Shown here in pieces: positions 1 to 6,954 of a stretch of 11,143 bases of DNA. How positions within the stretch are numbered: position 1 is the first letter of the stretch; each line of letters opens with the position of its first letter. The notes beneath the pieces are model-generated. The model was not told where the DNA came from and did no database searches. It saw nothing but the letters and a program-made list of their open reading frames with translations. This stretch comes from a bacterium (GTDB lineage Bacteria; Desulfobacterota_D; UBA1144), in the NCBI GenBank assembly GCA_002701605.2, contig NZWF02000007.1, positions 49,172 through 60,314 on the forward strand. Direction: 5' to 3'. The translations under genes and the position numbers were made by a program.

Positions 1-666
1 ACTATGCTCTACTGCATCCTTATAAATTTCATAAGCAAGAAATGGTGTTAAGTATAAACCCAGTTTATCTTTCTTTGGAATTCTATTATGTAATTCTGAG
101 ATTATTACAGCTGCAGTAATTTTTAGGTCACCAAAGTCTGTATTTATATTAGAGATTTTATATTTATTCATAATCTCTTCTTTTAAATCAGCATGAGTTT
201 TCAATGATATTTCTAAGAACCTAATTATAGAATCAAAATTATCAATTACTCTAAAGCATCTTCTAGGTGGATGAACCTCAAAAGTTATTATAGGCTCATT
301 GGGGTTCTTTGTGCTATGAACAAAACCTGAATCGTAATGATAAAACAAATTATTATTCCTACTGTTTCTTAAAGATTCTCCAACATTTCCTAAAAGATTT
401 TTGACAGAGTCTTTATCATTACAATTATTAGAATTAAGCAAAGTAGACCAATAATTAACTGTTTCCACAAAATATGGATCCATTAAAACATTAGGGTCAA
501 ATTCTAATGCCCAAAAAAGATATTTAGGACTTCTAGTGATTAAATATTTATTAACTAAAAGATGTCTTGAAAAACAATTAGGAGTATTTAGTGTTTCTGG
601 GAAAAAAGCTAAATTATCACCTTGATCATATTTATTTTGCTGATTTTCAAAAGAAATATAATTAAT
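1..666 (-). CDS. Unknown protein, 3' end cut by the left edge; probable ATT start
   Basis: On the minus strand the frame is open from base 666 to the window edge, 222 codons without a stop, and runs off at the left. I do not recognise the family. It looks like a soluble protein with no signal peptide or membrane segment; it is rich in Asn, Leu and aromatic residues and holds FEVHPPRRCFRV near residue 130. The start is odd. A strong ribosome-binding site (AAAGGAG, 680-674) overlaps the stop of the gene before it, and seven bases later comes ATT (666-664). No ATG, GTG, TTG or CTG occurs in frame before the ATG at codon 62 (483), and the 61 codons before that read like normal protein. It is third in line after the cyclophilin and the membrane-anchored protein, and is probably cotranscribed with them. 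An ATA at 672-670 is the other possible start but lies too close to the ribosome-binding site. Confidence 0.7.
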   Translation of the reverse strand, partial: MNYISFENQQNKYDQGDNLAFFPETLNTPNCFSRHLLVNKYLITRSPKYLFWALEFDPNVLMDPYFVETVNYWSTLLNSNNCNDKDSVKNLLGNVGESLRNSRNNNLFYHYDSGFVHSTKNPNEPIITFEVHPPRRCFRVIDNFDSIIRFLEISLKTHADLKEEIMNKYKISNINTDFGDLKITAAVIISELHNRIPKKDKLGLYLTPFLAYEIYKDAVEHS

Positions 667-673
667 TTCTATA

Positions 674-680
674 CTCCTTT
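674..680 (-). promoter_or_regulatory. Ribosome-binding site serving an ATT start
   Basis: AAAGGAG on the minus strand, overlapping the TAA stop (681-679) of the preceding gene. Its spacing of seven bases to ATT at 666 is ideal. This is the main reason for placing the start of the leftmost gene there rather than at the far ATG at 483. Confidence 0.6.
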
Positions 681-1224
681 ATCTTGAAGTGATTAAATAA
701 GCACAATTATTTTTTAAGTCAGTTCCAGTTGAAAAATATCGGTCATAAAAAACAAATCTATTTTTTTCTGAATTCCATTCTAATTTTTTGCTTATTGATC
801 TATCTTCTTCAACCATATAATGTTTGCCATTTTCACTATATGAAAAATATTTCAGCTTCTTGCAGTTTTCAGCTCCCTCAGCAACATACCCTACACCAGA
901 CACATCCCCTTCAGGGCCAACTATATAAACTGATTTTACAGCGGATAAATTTTGTAAAAATGTATCCTTATAAAATAGATTATTTAAATCACTTGCTGTA
1001 ATTTCATTCAACAGTTTTAAATCTAATCCTTGCAATGTTTCAAATTCACTGATTTCAACTTTATCTCCAATAGAAATTGAATCAACACTTATATCCCTAT
1101 TCTCTATCAATTCATTATTTGAATTTTTATTCAAATAAATTAAAGAAGCACTTAACAAAAGTAAAATGTATAGAGCTGGTGTTATTATCCATTTGTTATC
1201 TCTTATTAAATATTTAATTCTCAT
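679..1224 (-). CDS. Membrane-anchored protein of unknown function (181 aa)
   Basis: Not recognised. A short basic N-terminus is followed by one hydrophobic segment (about residues 12-31, WIITPALYILLLLSASLIYL). The rest, about 150 residues, is polar, so the likely topology is N-in with a periplasmic domain. The domain has a glycine-rich stretch around residues 103-118 (GPEGDVSGVGYV) and exactly two cysteines, C121 and C174, which could form a disulphide if exported. The start is supported by GGAG seven bases upstream. It begins 17 bases after the cyclophilin stop, and its own stop lies inside the ribosome-binding site of the next gene, so the three appear to be one transcript. A single-helix anchored substrate or chaperone role would fit the cyclophilin neighbour, but that is only a guess from position. 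Confidence 0.75.
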   Translation of the reverse strand: MRIKYLIRDNKWIITPALYILLLLSASLIYLNKNSNNELIENRDISVDSISIGDKVEISEFETLQGLDLKLLNEITASDLNNLFYKDTFLQNLSAVKSVYIVGPEGDVSGVGYVAEGAENCKKLKYFSYSENGKHYMVEEDRSISKKLEWNSEKNRFVFYDRYFSTGTDLKNNCAYLITSR

Positions 1225-1241
1225 AATCTAACTCCAAAAAA

Positions 1242-1709
1242 TTATTCTTTAATAGGGGTAACCTTTAACATTTTGTCTGGATCAGTAACCATCCCACTTT
1301 GATCTAGTCCTTTTTTGAGGCCATCTATAAGATCCATCCCTTCAACAACTTCTCCCCAAATAGTATATTGACCATCCAGCCAATTTGCATCATTAAAACA
1401 AATAAAAAATTGAGAATTTGCACTATTTGGATCACTTGATCTTGCCATTGATGCTGTACCTCTAGTGTGTTTCTCAGCACTAAACTCTTGCTTTAAGTTT
1501 GGCTTATCCGATGAACCTGTTCCAGTTCCAGTAGGATCTCCAGTTTGAGCCATAAAGTCTGGAATTACTCTATGGAAAACTATGCCATCATAAAATCCTT
1601 CTTCAGCTAATTCTGTAATTTGCTTTACATGATTCGGTGCCAAGTCTGGTCTTAATTTTATTTTTACATCACCTGTCTCAAGCTTTATAACTATATGTGT
1701 ATAATCCAT
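1242..1709 (-). CDS. ppiB: Cyclophilin-type peptidyl-prolyl cis-trans isomerase, cytosolic
   Basis: A peptidyl-prolyl cis-trans isomerase of the cyclophilin family, 155 residues, the usual size of a single-domain bacterial enzyme. The cyclophilin signature starts at residue 45 (FHRVIPDFMAQTGDPTGTG). The active-site Arg (R47), Phe (F52), Met (M53) and Gln (Q55) are present, as are SQFFI at 99-103 and WLDG at 110-113. The position of human CypA His126 is Tyr115, as in many bacterial members. There is no signal peptide, so it should act in the cytoplasm. The start follows a G-rich ribosome-binding site (TAGGGGGT). It is first in a minus-strand run with two unknown genes, read from the divergent spacer to its right. 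To my eye the sequence resembles alphaproteobacterial cyclophilins. The symbol denotes the cytosolic single-domain class, not proven orthology to E. coli ppiB. Confidence 0.95.
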   Translation of the reverse strand: MDYTHIVIKLETGDVKIKLRPDLAPNHVKQITELAEEGFYDGIVFHRVIPDFMAQTGDPTGTGTGSSDKPNLKQEFSAEKHTRGTASMARSSDPNSANSQFFICFNDANWLDGQYTIWGEVVEGMDLIDGLKKGLDQSGMVTDPDKMLKVTPIKE

Positions 1710-1870
1710 TTTACCCCCTAGTAGTAGTAGATATTTAAATATATATTTTTTTAAACGCTTTTAAAAGGGTTAATGGTACTTTTAAATTTGAATATAGCAT
1801 TGTATAATTACTTTTTGTAAGGTTCGCACCCCTATAATGTGATTTTAATATTCAAGAATGGAGGGCAGTT
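1710..1870. promoter_or_regulatory. Divergent promoter region between cyclophilin and the acyl-CoA operon
   Basis: A spacer of 161 bases between two divergent starts, the longest non-coding stretch in the window, so it should hold promoters for both directions. On the plus strand there are two perfect TATAAT boxes at 1803-1808 and 1833-1838, exactly 30 bases apart. A weak -35-like TTTTAA lies at 1780-1785, 17 bases before the first. The acyl-CoA dehydrogenase ribosome-binding site GGAGGG is at 1860-1865. On the minus strand, AT-rich TATATT-like boxes lie around 1735-1750, followed by four CTA repeats (1719-1730) and the cyclophilin ribosome-binding site. No clear operator palindrome or riboswitch fold was seen. 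Confidence 0.55.
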
Positions 1871-3037
1871 ATGTCACTAATTACAAACGATCATGAAGAG
1901 TTTAGAGCAGCAGTAAGAAAATTTACTCAAGAGGAAATAGTACCTATTGCAGAAGACATAGATTCATATAAATATCCAGATATACCTCAAGAAATTATCA
2001 AAAAAATGGCAGAACAAGGATATTTTGGAGTTATTTTTCCTGAAGAATATGATGGCTTAGGTCTTGATTACATAACATTATCTATTGTTTCCGAAGAGCT
2101 TAGTAAAGGTCTATTGAGTGTAGGAAGTGTAATGACTAGAGGAATTTTAACTGGAACTTTGTTGTTAGCTCATGGAACAGATGATCAAAAAAAGCGTTTT
2201 TTACCTGGTATTGCAACTGGAGAGTTTATGACAGCTGCAGCTTTCACTGAACCTGATTCAGGTTCTGATACTGGTAGTATGATTACTAAAGCTACTAAAG
2301 TTGATGGTGGTTATATTCTAAATGGTTCAAAAGCATGGTGTACTTATGCAAATAGAGCACATTATTTAACAGTACTTGCAAGAACTGATTCAGACTTAAG
2401 TAAGAGACACAAAGGATTGAGTATTTTCATGGTTGAAAAAGAACCTGGTGAAGATATAGATCATCCTAATATAAAAGGTGAACCAATACCTACAGTTGGA
2501 TACCATGGAATGAAATCCTATAATCTCTCACTTGAAGATGTTTTTGTCCCTGAAGAAAATATGATTGGAACAGAGGAAAATAGAGGATTTTATCAATTAA
2601 TGGAAACCTATGAGGCAGCCAGGCTTCAGACTGCTGCTAGGGCAGTAGGAGTAGCTCAAGCAGCTTTTGATTTTTCATTACAATATTCAAAAGAAAGGGA
2701 GCAATTCGGAAAACCGATTTCTGAACACCAAGCTATAAGAATGAAGCTATCTGAAATGGCAACAGAGCTTGAAGCTGCTAGACAGTTAGTTTATTATGCT
2801 GCATCAATGAAAGATTCTGGTAAAAGATGTGACCTTGAAGCTGGTATGGCTAAAGTTAAATCTGCTAAAGCAGCAGAATATGTAACAAGAGAAGCCATGC
2901 AAATACTTGGTGGATATGGATATTCTAAAGAGTTTCCTGTGGAAAGATTTTGGAGAGATGCAAGAGTAATAAGTATCTTTGAAGGTACTAGCGAGATTCA
3001 GCATGAAGTTATTGCGAAATCTTTATTAAGTAAATAA
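1871..3037 (+). CDS. Acyl-CoA dehydrogenase, probable short-form methylsuccinyl-CoA dehydrogenase
   Basis: An FAD-dependent acyl-CoA dehydrogenase of 388 residues, the standard length. It has the N-terminal helical domain, the beta domain with the flavin signature TEPDSGSD (126-133), and the C-terminal helical domain with QFGKPISEHQAIRMK (278-292). The segment LGGYGY...FPVERFWRDAR (346-365) is followed by FEGTSEIQ (370-377), where E371 is in the catalytic-base position of medium-chain enzymes. Position 250, where isovaleryl-CoA dehydrogenases carry their base, is Ala. The stretches AARLQTAARAVGVAQ (249-263) and RCDLEAGMAK (319-328) resemble my memory of methylsuccinyl-CoA dehydrogenase, and the two genes after it are ethylmalonyl-CoA pathway genes. 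Known Mcd proteins are about 550 residues with a long N-terminal extension that is absent here. The enzyme class is certain; the substrate is inferred. First gene of the operon, with GGAGGG five bases before its ATG. Confidence 0.93.
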   Translation: MSLITNDHEEFRAAVRKFTQEEIVPIAEDIDSYKYPDIPQEIIKKMAEQGYFGVIFPEEYDGLGLDYITLSIVSEELSKGLLSVGSVMTRGILTGTLLLAHGTDDQKKRFLPGIATGEFMTAAAFTEPDSGSDTGSMITKATKVDGGYILNGSKAWCTYANRAHYLTVLARTDSDLSKRHKGLSIFMVEKEPGEDIDHPNIKGEPIPTVGYHGMKSYNLSLEDVFVPEENMIGTEENRGFYQLMETYEAARLQTAARAVGVAQAAFDFSLQYSKEREQFGKPISEHQAIRMKLSEMATELEAARQLVYYAASMKDSGKRCDLEAGMAKVKSAKAAEYVTREAMQILGGYGYSKEFPVERFWRDARVISIFEGTSEIQHEVIAKSLLSK

Positions 3038-3050
3038 AAATCAAACATCA

Positions 3051-3057
3051 GGAGGAG
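3051..3057 (+). promoter_or_regulatory. Strong ribosome-binding site for the CoA-ester lyase
   Basis: GGAGGAG, four bases before the ATG at 3062, within the 24-base gap after the dehydrogenase stop. It is the best match to the anti-Shine-Dalgarno sequence in the operon and contrasts with the next gene, which has none. Confidence 0.8.
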
Positions 3058-3061
3058 ATAA

Positions 3062-4090
3062 ATGTTTGTATTAGATGGAGGAACTAGAGTAGTAGTTCCA
3101 AGAACAGAATTAACCTACCCGGGGCACAACATGAAGCTTCATACAAATGCAGCGAGTGCTGAGAAAACACCTGTTGATCATGTAATGGCTGATTTGGAGG
3201 ATGCTTGCCCATATGAGTTCAAAGGCGATAAAAGTAGAGCTACTATGGTTGAAGCTCTGAATACTTTAGATTTTGGTAAAAAAGTAATTACAGTAAGGCC
3301 AAACAATATTAAATCTGAATTTTTTAAAGGTGATATGGAAGCTATACTTAGTGGAGCGGTTGATAAATTTCATGGAATTATAATTCCAAAGTGTAATGGT
3401 CCCGAAGATGTAAAACTTGTTTCTGAAACAATTGATGAGCTTGAAGCAAAACATGGATGGAAAACTAAGTTGGCAATAGAAGCCTTGATAGAAAGGCCAA
3501 GAGCTCTAGAATATGCCTTTGAAATGGCAAAAGCTTCTCCAAGAATGGCAGGCTTAATTTTTGGTATTGCAGATTATACTGCTGAACTTGGTGTTGACCC
3601 TAGTGCATGTTTAGATGCACAAAATGAAGTTTTTTATTATGAAAAAAAGGCTGTCATTACTGCTGCTAAAGCTGCAGGTCTTCATGCAATAGATAATGTA
3701 TATTTAGGTCTTTGGAGGAAAGATGATACTCCAGAACAAGTTAAAAAAGTTGAAGATGGTTTAAGAAAAAAAGTTCAAGGGTCAGCTTTAATAGGAATGG
3801 ATGGAACTTGGGTTATTCATCCTCAACAGGCTGTAATATCCAATAGTGCTTTTACTCCAAATGAAGAACAAATCAAAGAAGCAAAACAGCAACTAGACTT
3901 CTATCATGAAATGGGTGGAGGATCAATGTTTAACCCAGAAACCGGAGAAATGATTGATGAAGCAACTGCAAAAATTGCTTTAATGAGAGTTTCTAAGGCT
4001 CATTTAGCAGGTTTAGTTGATAAGGAATATCTAGATTTAATGGCTGAAAAAAGTAAATCAATAACAGGATATGATATTCTTGGTTCTTAA
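3062..4090 (+). CDS. HpcH/HpaI-family CoA-ester lyase, probable (beta-methyl)malyl-CoA lyase
   Basis: A CitE-like/HpcH-HpaI TIM-barrel lyase of 342 residues. In the ethylmalonyl-CoA pathway such an enzyme splits beta-methylmalyl-CoA into glyoxylate and propionyl-CoA and/or handles malyl-CoA; it needs Mg2+. Visible elements are DLEDA (44-48), VRPN with R79, IPK (108-110), IEALIE (139-144, acidic metal ligand), FGIADYT with D171 (168-173) and WVIHP with H253 (250-254). The C-terminal GEMIDEA...K.AL segment (295-307) resembles the actinomycete lyase encoded beside meaA/ecm more than Rhodobacter Mcl1, as far as memory allows. The N-terminus (MFVLDGGTRVVVPRTELTYPG) replaces the usual RS.LFVPG start. 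It lies between the dehydrogenase and the mutase, 24 and 2 bases away. Citramalyl-CoA or plain malyl-CoA lyase activity cannot be excluded. Confidence 0.88.
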   Translation: MFVLDGGTRVVVPRTELTYPGHNMKLHTNAASAEKTPVDHVMADLEDACPYEFKGDKSRATMVEALNTLDFGKKVITVRPNNIKSEFFKGDMEAILSGAVDKFHGIIIPKCNGPEDVKLVSETIDELEAKHGWKTKLAIEALIERPRALEYAFEMAKASPRMAGLIFGIADYTAELGVDPSACLDAQNEVFYYEKKAVITAAKAAGLHAIDNVYLGLWRKDDTPEQVKKVEDGLRKKVQGSALIGMDGTWVIHPQQAVISNSAFTPNEEQIKEAKQQLDFYHEMGGGSMFNPETGEMIDEATAKIALMRVSKAHLAGLVDKEYLDLMAEKSKSITGYDILGS

Positions 4091-4092
4091 CT

Positions 4093-6057
4093 ATGGAACA
4101 AACTGAAAGAGATAAACCTTGGATTATGAGGACTTATGCTGGTCATACAACAGCTGAGGATACTAATAAACTTTTCAAAACTAATCTATCAAAAGGTCAG
4201 ACTGGCTTAAGTGTGGCCTTTGATTTACCTACTCAAACTGGTTATGACTCAGATCACATTTTATCAGAGGGTGAAGTTGGAAAGGTTGGGGTTCCAATTT
4301 CACATATTAATGATATGGAAACTTTATTTGATGGAATTCCACTAGATAAGATGAATACATCAATGACTATAAATGCAACTGCTGCTTGGCTACTAGCTCT
4401 TTATTGTGGTGTTGCGAAAAACAATAATGTTGAATTAGAGAAGCTTCAAGGAACAACACAAAATGATATTTTGAAGGAATATCTATCAAGAGGTACATAC
4501 ATATTTCCACCAAAGCAATCTATAAAGATGATTTCAGATATGATAATATTTTGCTACAAAAATATACCTAAATGGAATCCTACCAATATTTGCAGTTATC
4601 ACTTACAAGAAGCAGGAGCAACTCCTGTTCAAGAGTTAGCCTTTGCACTTTCAAATGCTATTTGTATATTAGATACAGTCAAAGAATCCGGAAAAATACC
4701 GCCTGATGAATTTGAGAAAGTAGTAGGAAGAATATCATTTTTTGTAAATGCTGGAATAAAATTTATTGAAGAATTATGTAAGATGAGAGCATTTACAGAT
4801 ATGTGGGAAGAAATTTGTACAAATAGATATGGAGTAAAAAATCCTAAATTCAAAAGATTCAGATATGGTGTTCAAGTCAATTCTCTTGGTCTAACTGCTC
4901 AACAACCAGAAAATAATGTTGCGAGGATAATCATCGAGATGCTTGCTGTAACTTTAAGTAAGGATGCAAGAGCAAGGGCAGTTCAATTACCTGGCTGGAA
5001 TGAAGCATTGGGTTTACCAAGACCTTGGGACCAGCAATGGTCATTAAGATTTCAACAAATACTCGCTTTTGAAACCGACTTATTAGAATATGGTGATATT
5101 TTCAATGGATCAACTGTAATAAATGAAAAAGTTGAAAATTTAAAAAAAGAAGCATATAAGGAAATTAAGAAAATTGATGAAATGGGTGGCGCTGCAGTTG
5201 CTCTTGAAAATGGATACATGAAAGAAGCACTAGTAAGCTCATTATCTAAAAGGTCTCAAGAAATTGAAAATGGTAGTAAAAAAATTATCGGTGTTAATGC
5301 ATTCACTGAAACAGAGGAATCCCCTATTGGTGCAAATGAATCAATACAAAAAGTTGATGAAAATTTAGTTAAGAAGAAAATAGATTCTTTAATTGACTAT
5401 AAAAAAAATAGAGATCAAAAGAAAGTAAATGAGTCCTTAAGTAATTTAAAAAAATCTGTTGCAGCATCTGAGAACATAATGGAGGCAACTATTGAATGTG
5501 TAGTAAATGGAGTAACCACTGGTGAGTGGGCTAATTCGTTAAGAGAATTATTTGGTGAATATAGGCCTCCAACTGGTACTTCAATCTCAACCAATATTAA
5601 TGATGACGAAATTAATGAAGTTAGAAAAGAGGTTTCAAAGATTTCTAAATCATTAGGTAGGCCTATTAAAATTTTAATAGGTAAACCTGGACTAGATGGG
5701 CATTCTAACGGTGCAGAACAAATAGCAGTAAGAGCTAGAGATGCCGGAATGGAAGTTATATATCATGGTATCAGATTAACTCCTGACGAAATTATCAGCA
5801 CTATTGAACAAGAAAATGTTGACCTAGTAGGATTAAGCATTTTATCTGGCTCACACTTATCAGTTGTCCCAAAAATATTAAGTATGAAAAAGGACAAAGG
5901 GTTTGGCTCTACTCCTCTAATTGTAGGTGGAATCATACCTGATGAAGATAAAGATAAACTGCTAGCCAATGGTGTAAGAGCCGTATATACACCTAAAGAC
6001 TATTCTCTTAATCAAATAATGTTAGATTTTGCTGGTATTGTTAAAGAAAATATTTAA
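4093..6057 (+). CDS. ecm: Ethylmalonyl-CoA mutase, coenzyme B12-dependent
   Basis: Converts (2R)-ethylmalonyl-CoA to (2S)-methylsuccinyl-CoA by an adenosylcobalamin radical rearrangement. The 654 residues match single-chain Ecm/MeaA length. The substrate-binding barrel opens with RTYAGHTT (13-20), where His replaces the Phe of methylmalonyl-CoA mutase. It continues with SVAFDLPTQTGYDSDH (40-55), SYHLQEAGATP (168-178), NSLGLTAQQPENN (263-275) and LPRPWDQQWSLR (308-319). A variable linker (about 395-520) leads to the B12 domain with DGHSNG (535-540), the D-x-H-x-x-G cobalt-ligand motif. The same segment reads KPGLDGHSNGAEQIA as I recall for Ecm. SILSGS (582-587) and GG (612-613) complete the cobalamin site. 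The ATG is two bases after the lyase stop with no ribosome-binding site, so translation is probably coupled. Methylmalonyl-CoA mutase is the main alternative, but the motifs favour Ecm. Confidence 0.93.
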   Translation: MEQTERDKPWIMRTYAGHTTAEDTNKLFKTNLSKGQTGLSVAFDLPTQTGYDSDHILSEGEVGKVGVPISHINDMETLFDGIPLDKMNTSMTINATAAWLLALYCGVAKNNNVELEKLQGTTQNDILKEYLSRGTYIFPPKQSIKMISDMIIFCYKNIPKWNPTNICSYHLQEAGATPVQELAFALSNAICILDTVKESGKIPPDEFEKVVGRISFFVNAGIKFIEELCKMRAFTDMWEEICTNRYGVKNPKFKRFRYGVQVNSLGLTAQQPENNVARIIIEMLAVTLSKDARARAVQLPGWNEALGLPRPWDQQWSLRFQQILAFETDLLEYGDIFNGSTVINEKVENLKKEAYKEIKKIDEMGGAAVALENGYMKEALVSSLSKRSQEIENGSKKIIGVNAFTETEESPIGANESIQKVDENLVKKKIDSLIDYKKNRDQKKVNESLSNLKKSVAASENIMEATIECVVNGVTTGEWANSLRELFGEYRPPTGTSISTNINDDEINEVRKEVSKISKSLGRPIKILIGKPGLDGHSNGAEQIAVRARDAGMEVIYHGIRLTPDEIISTIEQENVDLVGLSILSGSHLSVVPKILSMKKDKGFGSTPLIVGGIIPDEDKDKLLANGVRAVYTPKDYSLNQIMLDFAGIVKENI

Positions 6058-6060
6058 TTT

Positions 6061-6732
6061 TTATCTATTTCTATTTTTTCCAGATTTAAGCTCATCTTCA
6101 TAAGTTTGATATTCTTCAATATATTTATCTTTAAATTCTTTAAAGGCCCTTGAATCTTCAAGAACAGAATTAATCTCAGAAATTACCACTGATTTTTTTT
6201 CTCTATCAATTAATAGGAAAATTTCAATATCTCCTTTTTCCCAAACATAAGTTTTAAATGAATAAATAGAGGATTCACTTGTAGGCTCTTGGTAGAAATC
6301 TATTAAGAATCCATATGCAACTGTTATGATTTTATCTAAATTGTCAGTATTAATAGCATTGATAAAAATCCTTGATGCTAATAAATCCCCATCAAAAAAA
6401 TCTACAACTGCAGATATATTTTTATATCTGAAGAGATTTTTATTATCAAAAAGGCTTCCCTTAATTTCATAAGTCTTAATATCTTTCATAGAGTCTCTAG
6501 TAGATGAATACTCTAAATTTTTCCCTTTTAGTTTTCTCACTAGATCTCTTTGACTATCATTTATATTAAGGCCTGATAAAAGAGTATAATCACCATACTC
6601 AATTTCGTTTGACGATGCCAAGGACTTATCAGGCATGACCCAGCTTGGCCTATCATCCCATTTTTCACTTATCCAACTACATGAAGAAATTGAAATGAAA
6701 ATAAAACATATAATTAAGAATCTATAATGCAT
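6061..6732 (-). CDS. Putative lipoprotein of unknown function (223 aa)
   Basis: Not recognised. The N-terminus is a lipoprotein signal: MHYR, a hydrophobic core, then the lipobox ISSC with C18 as the lipidated residue, followed by Ser and Trp. With Ser at +2, outer-membrane sorting would be expected under E. coli rules. The mature part (about 205 residues) mixes short strands and helices, has no membrane segment, and ends in a charged Lys/Glu-rich tail that may be helical. The start follows directly on the stop of the 73-residue gene (TAA then ATG), with AAAGG six bases upstream, so the two are cotranscribed and likely work together. Its 3' end is three bases from the end of ecm, which runs towards it; no terminator hairpin fits in that gap. 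Confidence 0.75.
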   Translation of the reverse strand: MHYRFLIICFIFISISSCSWISEKWDDRPSWVMPDKSLASSNEIEYGDYTLLSGLNINDSQRDLVRKLKGKNLEYSSTRDSMKDIKTYEIKGSLFDNKNLFRYKNISAVVDFFDGDLLASRIFINAINTDNLDKIITVAYGFLIDFYQEPTSESSIYSFKTYVWEKGDIEIFLLIDREKKSVVISEINSVLEDSRAFKEFKDKYIEEYQTYEDELKSGKNRNR

Positions 6733-6954
6733 TTAATACCTTTCTCTTGGTGATCCTGGTCTAGAAATTGAACCTTCTTTTGATTTGTTTTTTAAACCTT
6801 TAGGATTGATATTAACATGTTCAGTATGATGTTTTATTTCCTTTCCAGTTTTTCCGTAATTCCAATTTTCTCTTGGCGATTTAGCACTAGAAAAGTTAAT
6901 TGAAAAAAAAATTGAGCTAATCAAAAAAAGGAAAGAAAGTAGTTTTAAAAACAT
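6733..6954 (-). CDS. Small secreted basic protein of unknown function (73 aa)
   Basis: Not recognised. A clear signal peptide covers residues 1-24 (MFLKLLSFLFLISSIFFSINF, then SSA before Lys25), giving a mature protein of about 49 residues. That part is strongly hydrophilic and basic, with Lys, Arg, Gly, Pro and His and no cysteine. It contains NWNYGKTGKEIKHHTEH and ends SRPGSPRERY; the SPRE found right after the signal peptide (26-29) recurs near the end (68-71, SPRE). It is likely disordered in the periplasm. The gene has no evident ribosome-binding site, its start is 35 bases from the divergent tonB start, and its stop abuts the lipoprotein start. The signal peptide and tight coupling support a real gene; the function is unknown. 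Confidence 0.6.
   Translation of the reverse strand: MFLKLLSFLFLISSIFFSINFSSAKSPRENWNYGKTGKEIKHHTEHVNINPKGLKNKSKEGSISRPGSPRERY

Noticed and set aside
729..1001. Plus-strand ORF of 90 codons inside the 181-aa gene
   Set aside because: It is antisense to a gene with a good ribosome-binding site and membrane anchor; its composition (His/Gln-rich, odd) fits a shadow frame, and no Shine-Dalgarno sequence was seen.
1719..1730. Four TAG repeats before the cyclophilin gene
   Set aside because: A 12-base microsatellite in a leader; too short to call a functional repeat.
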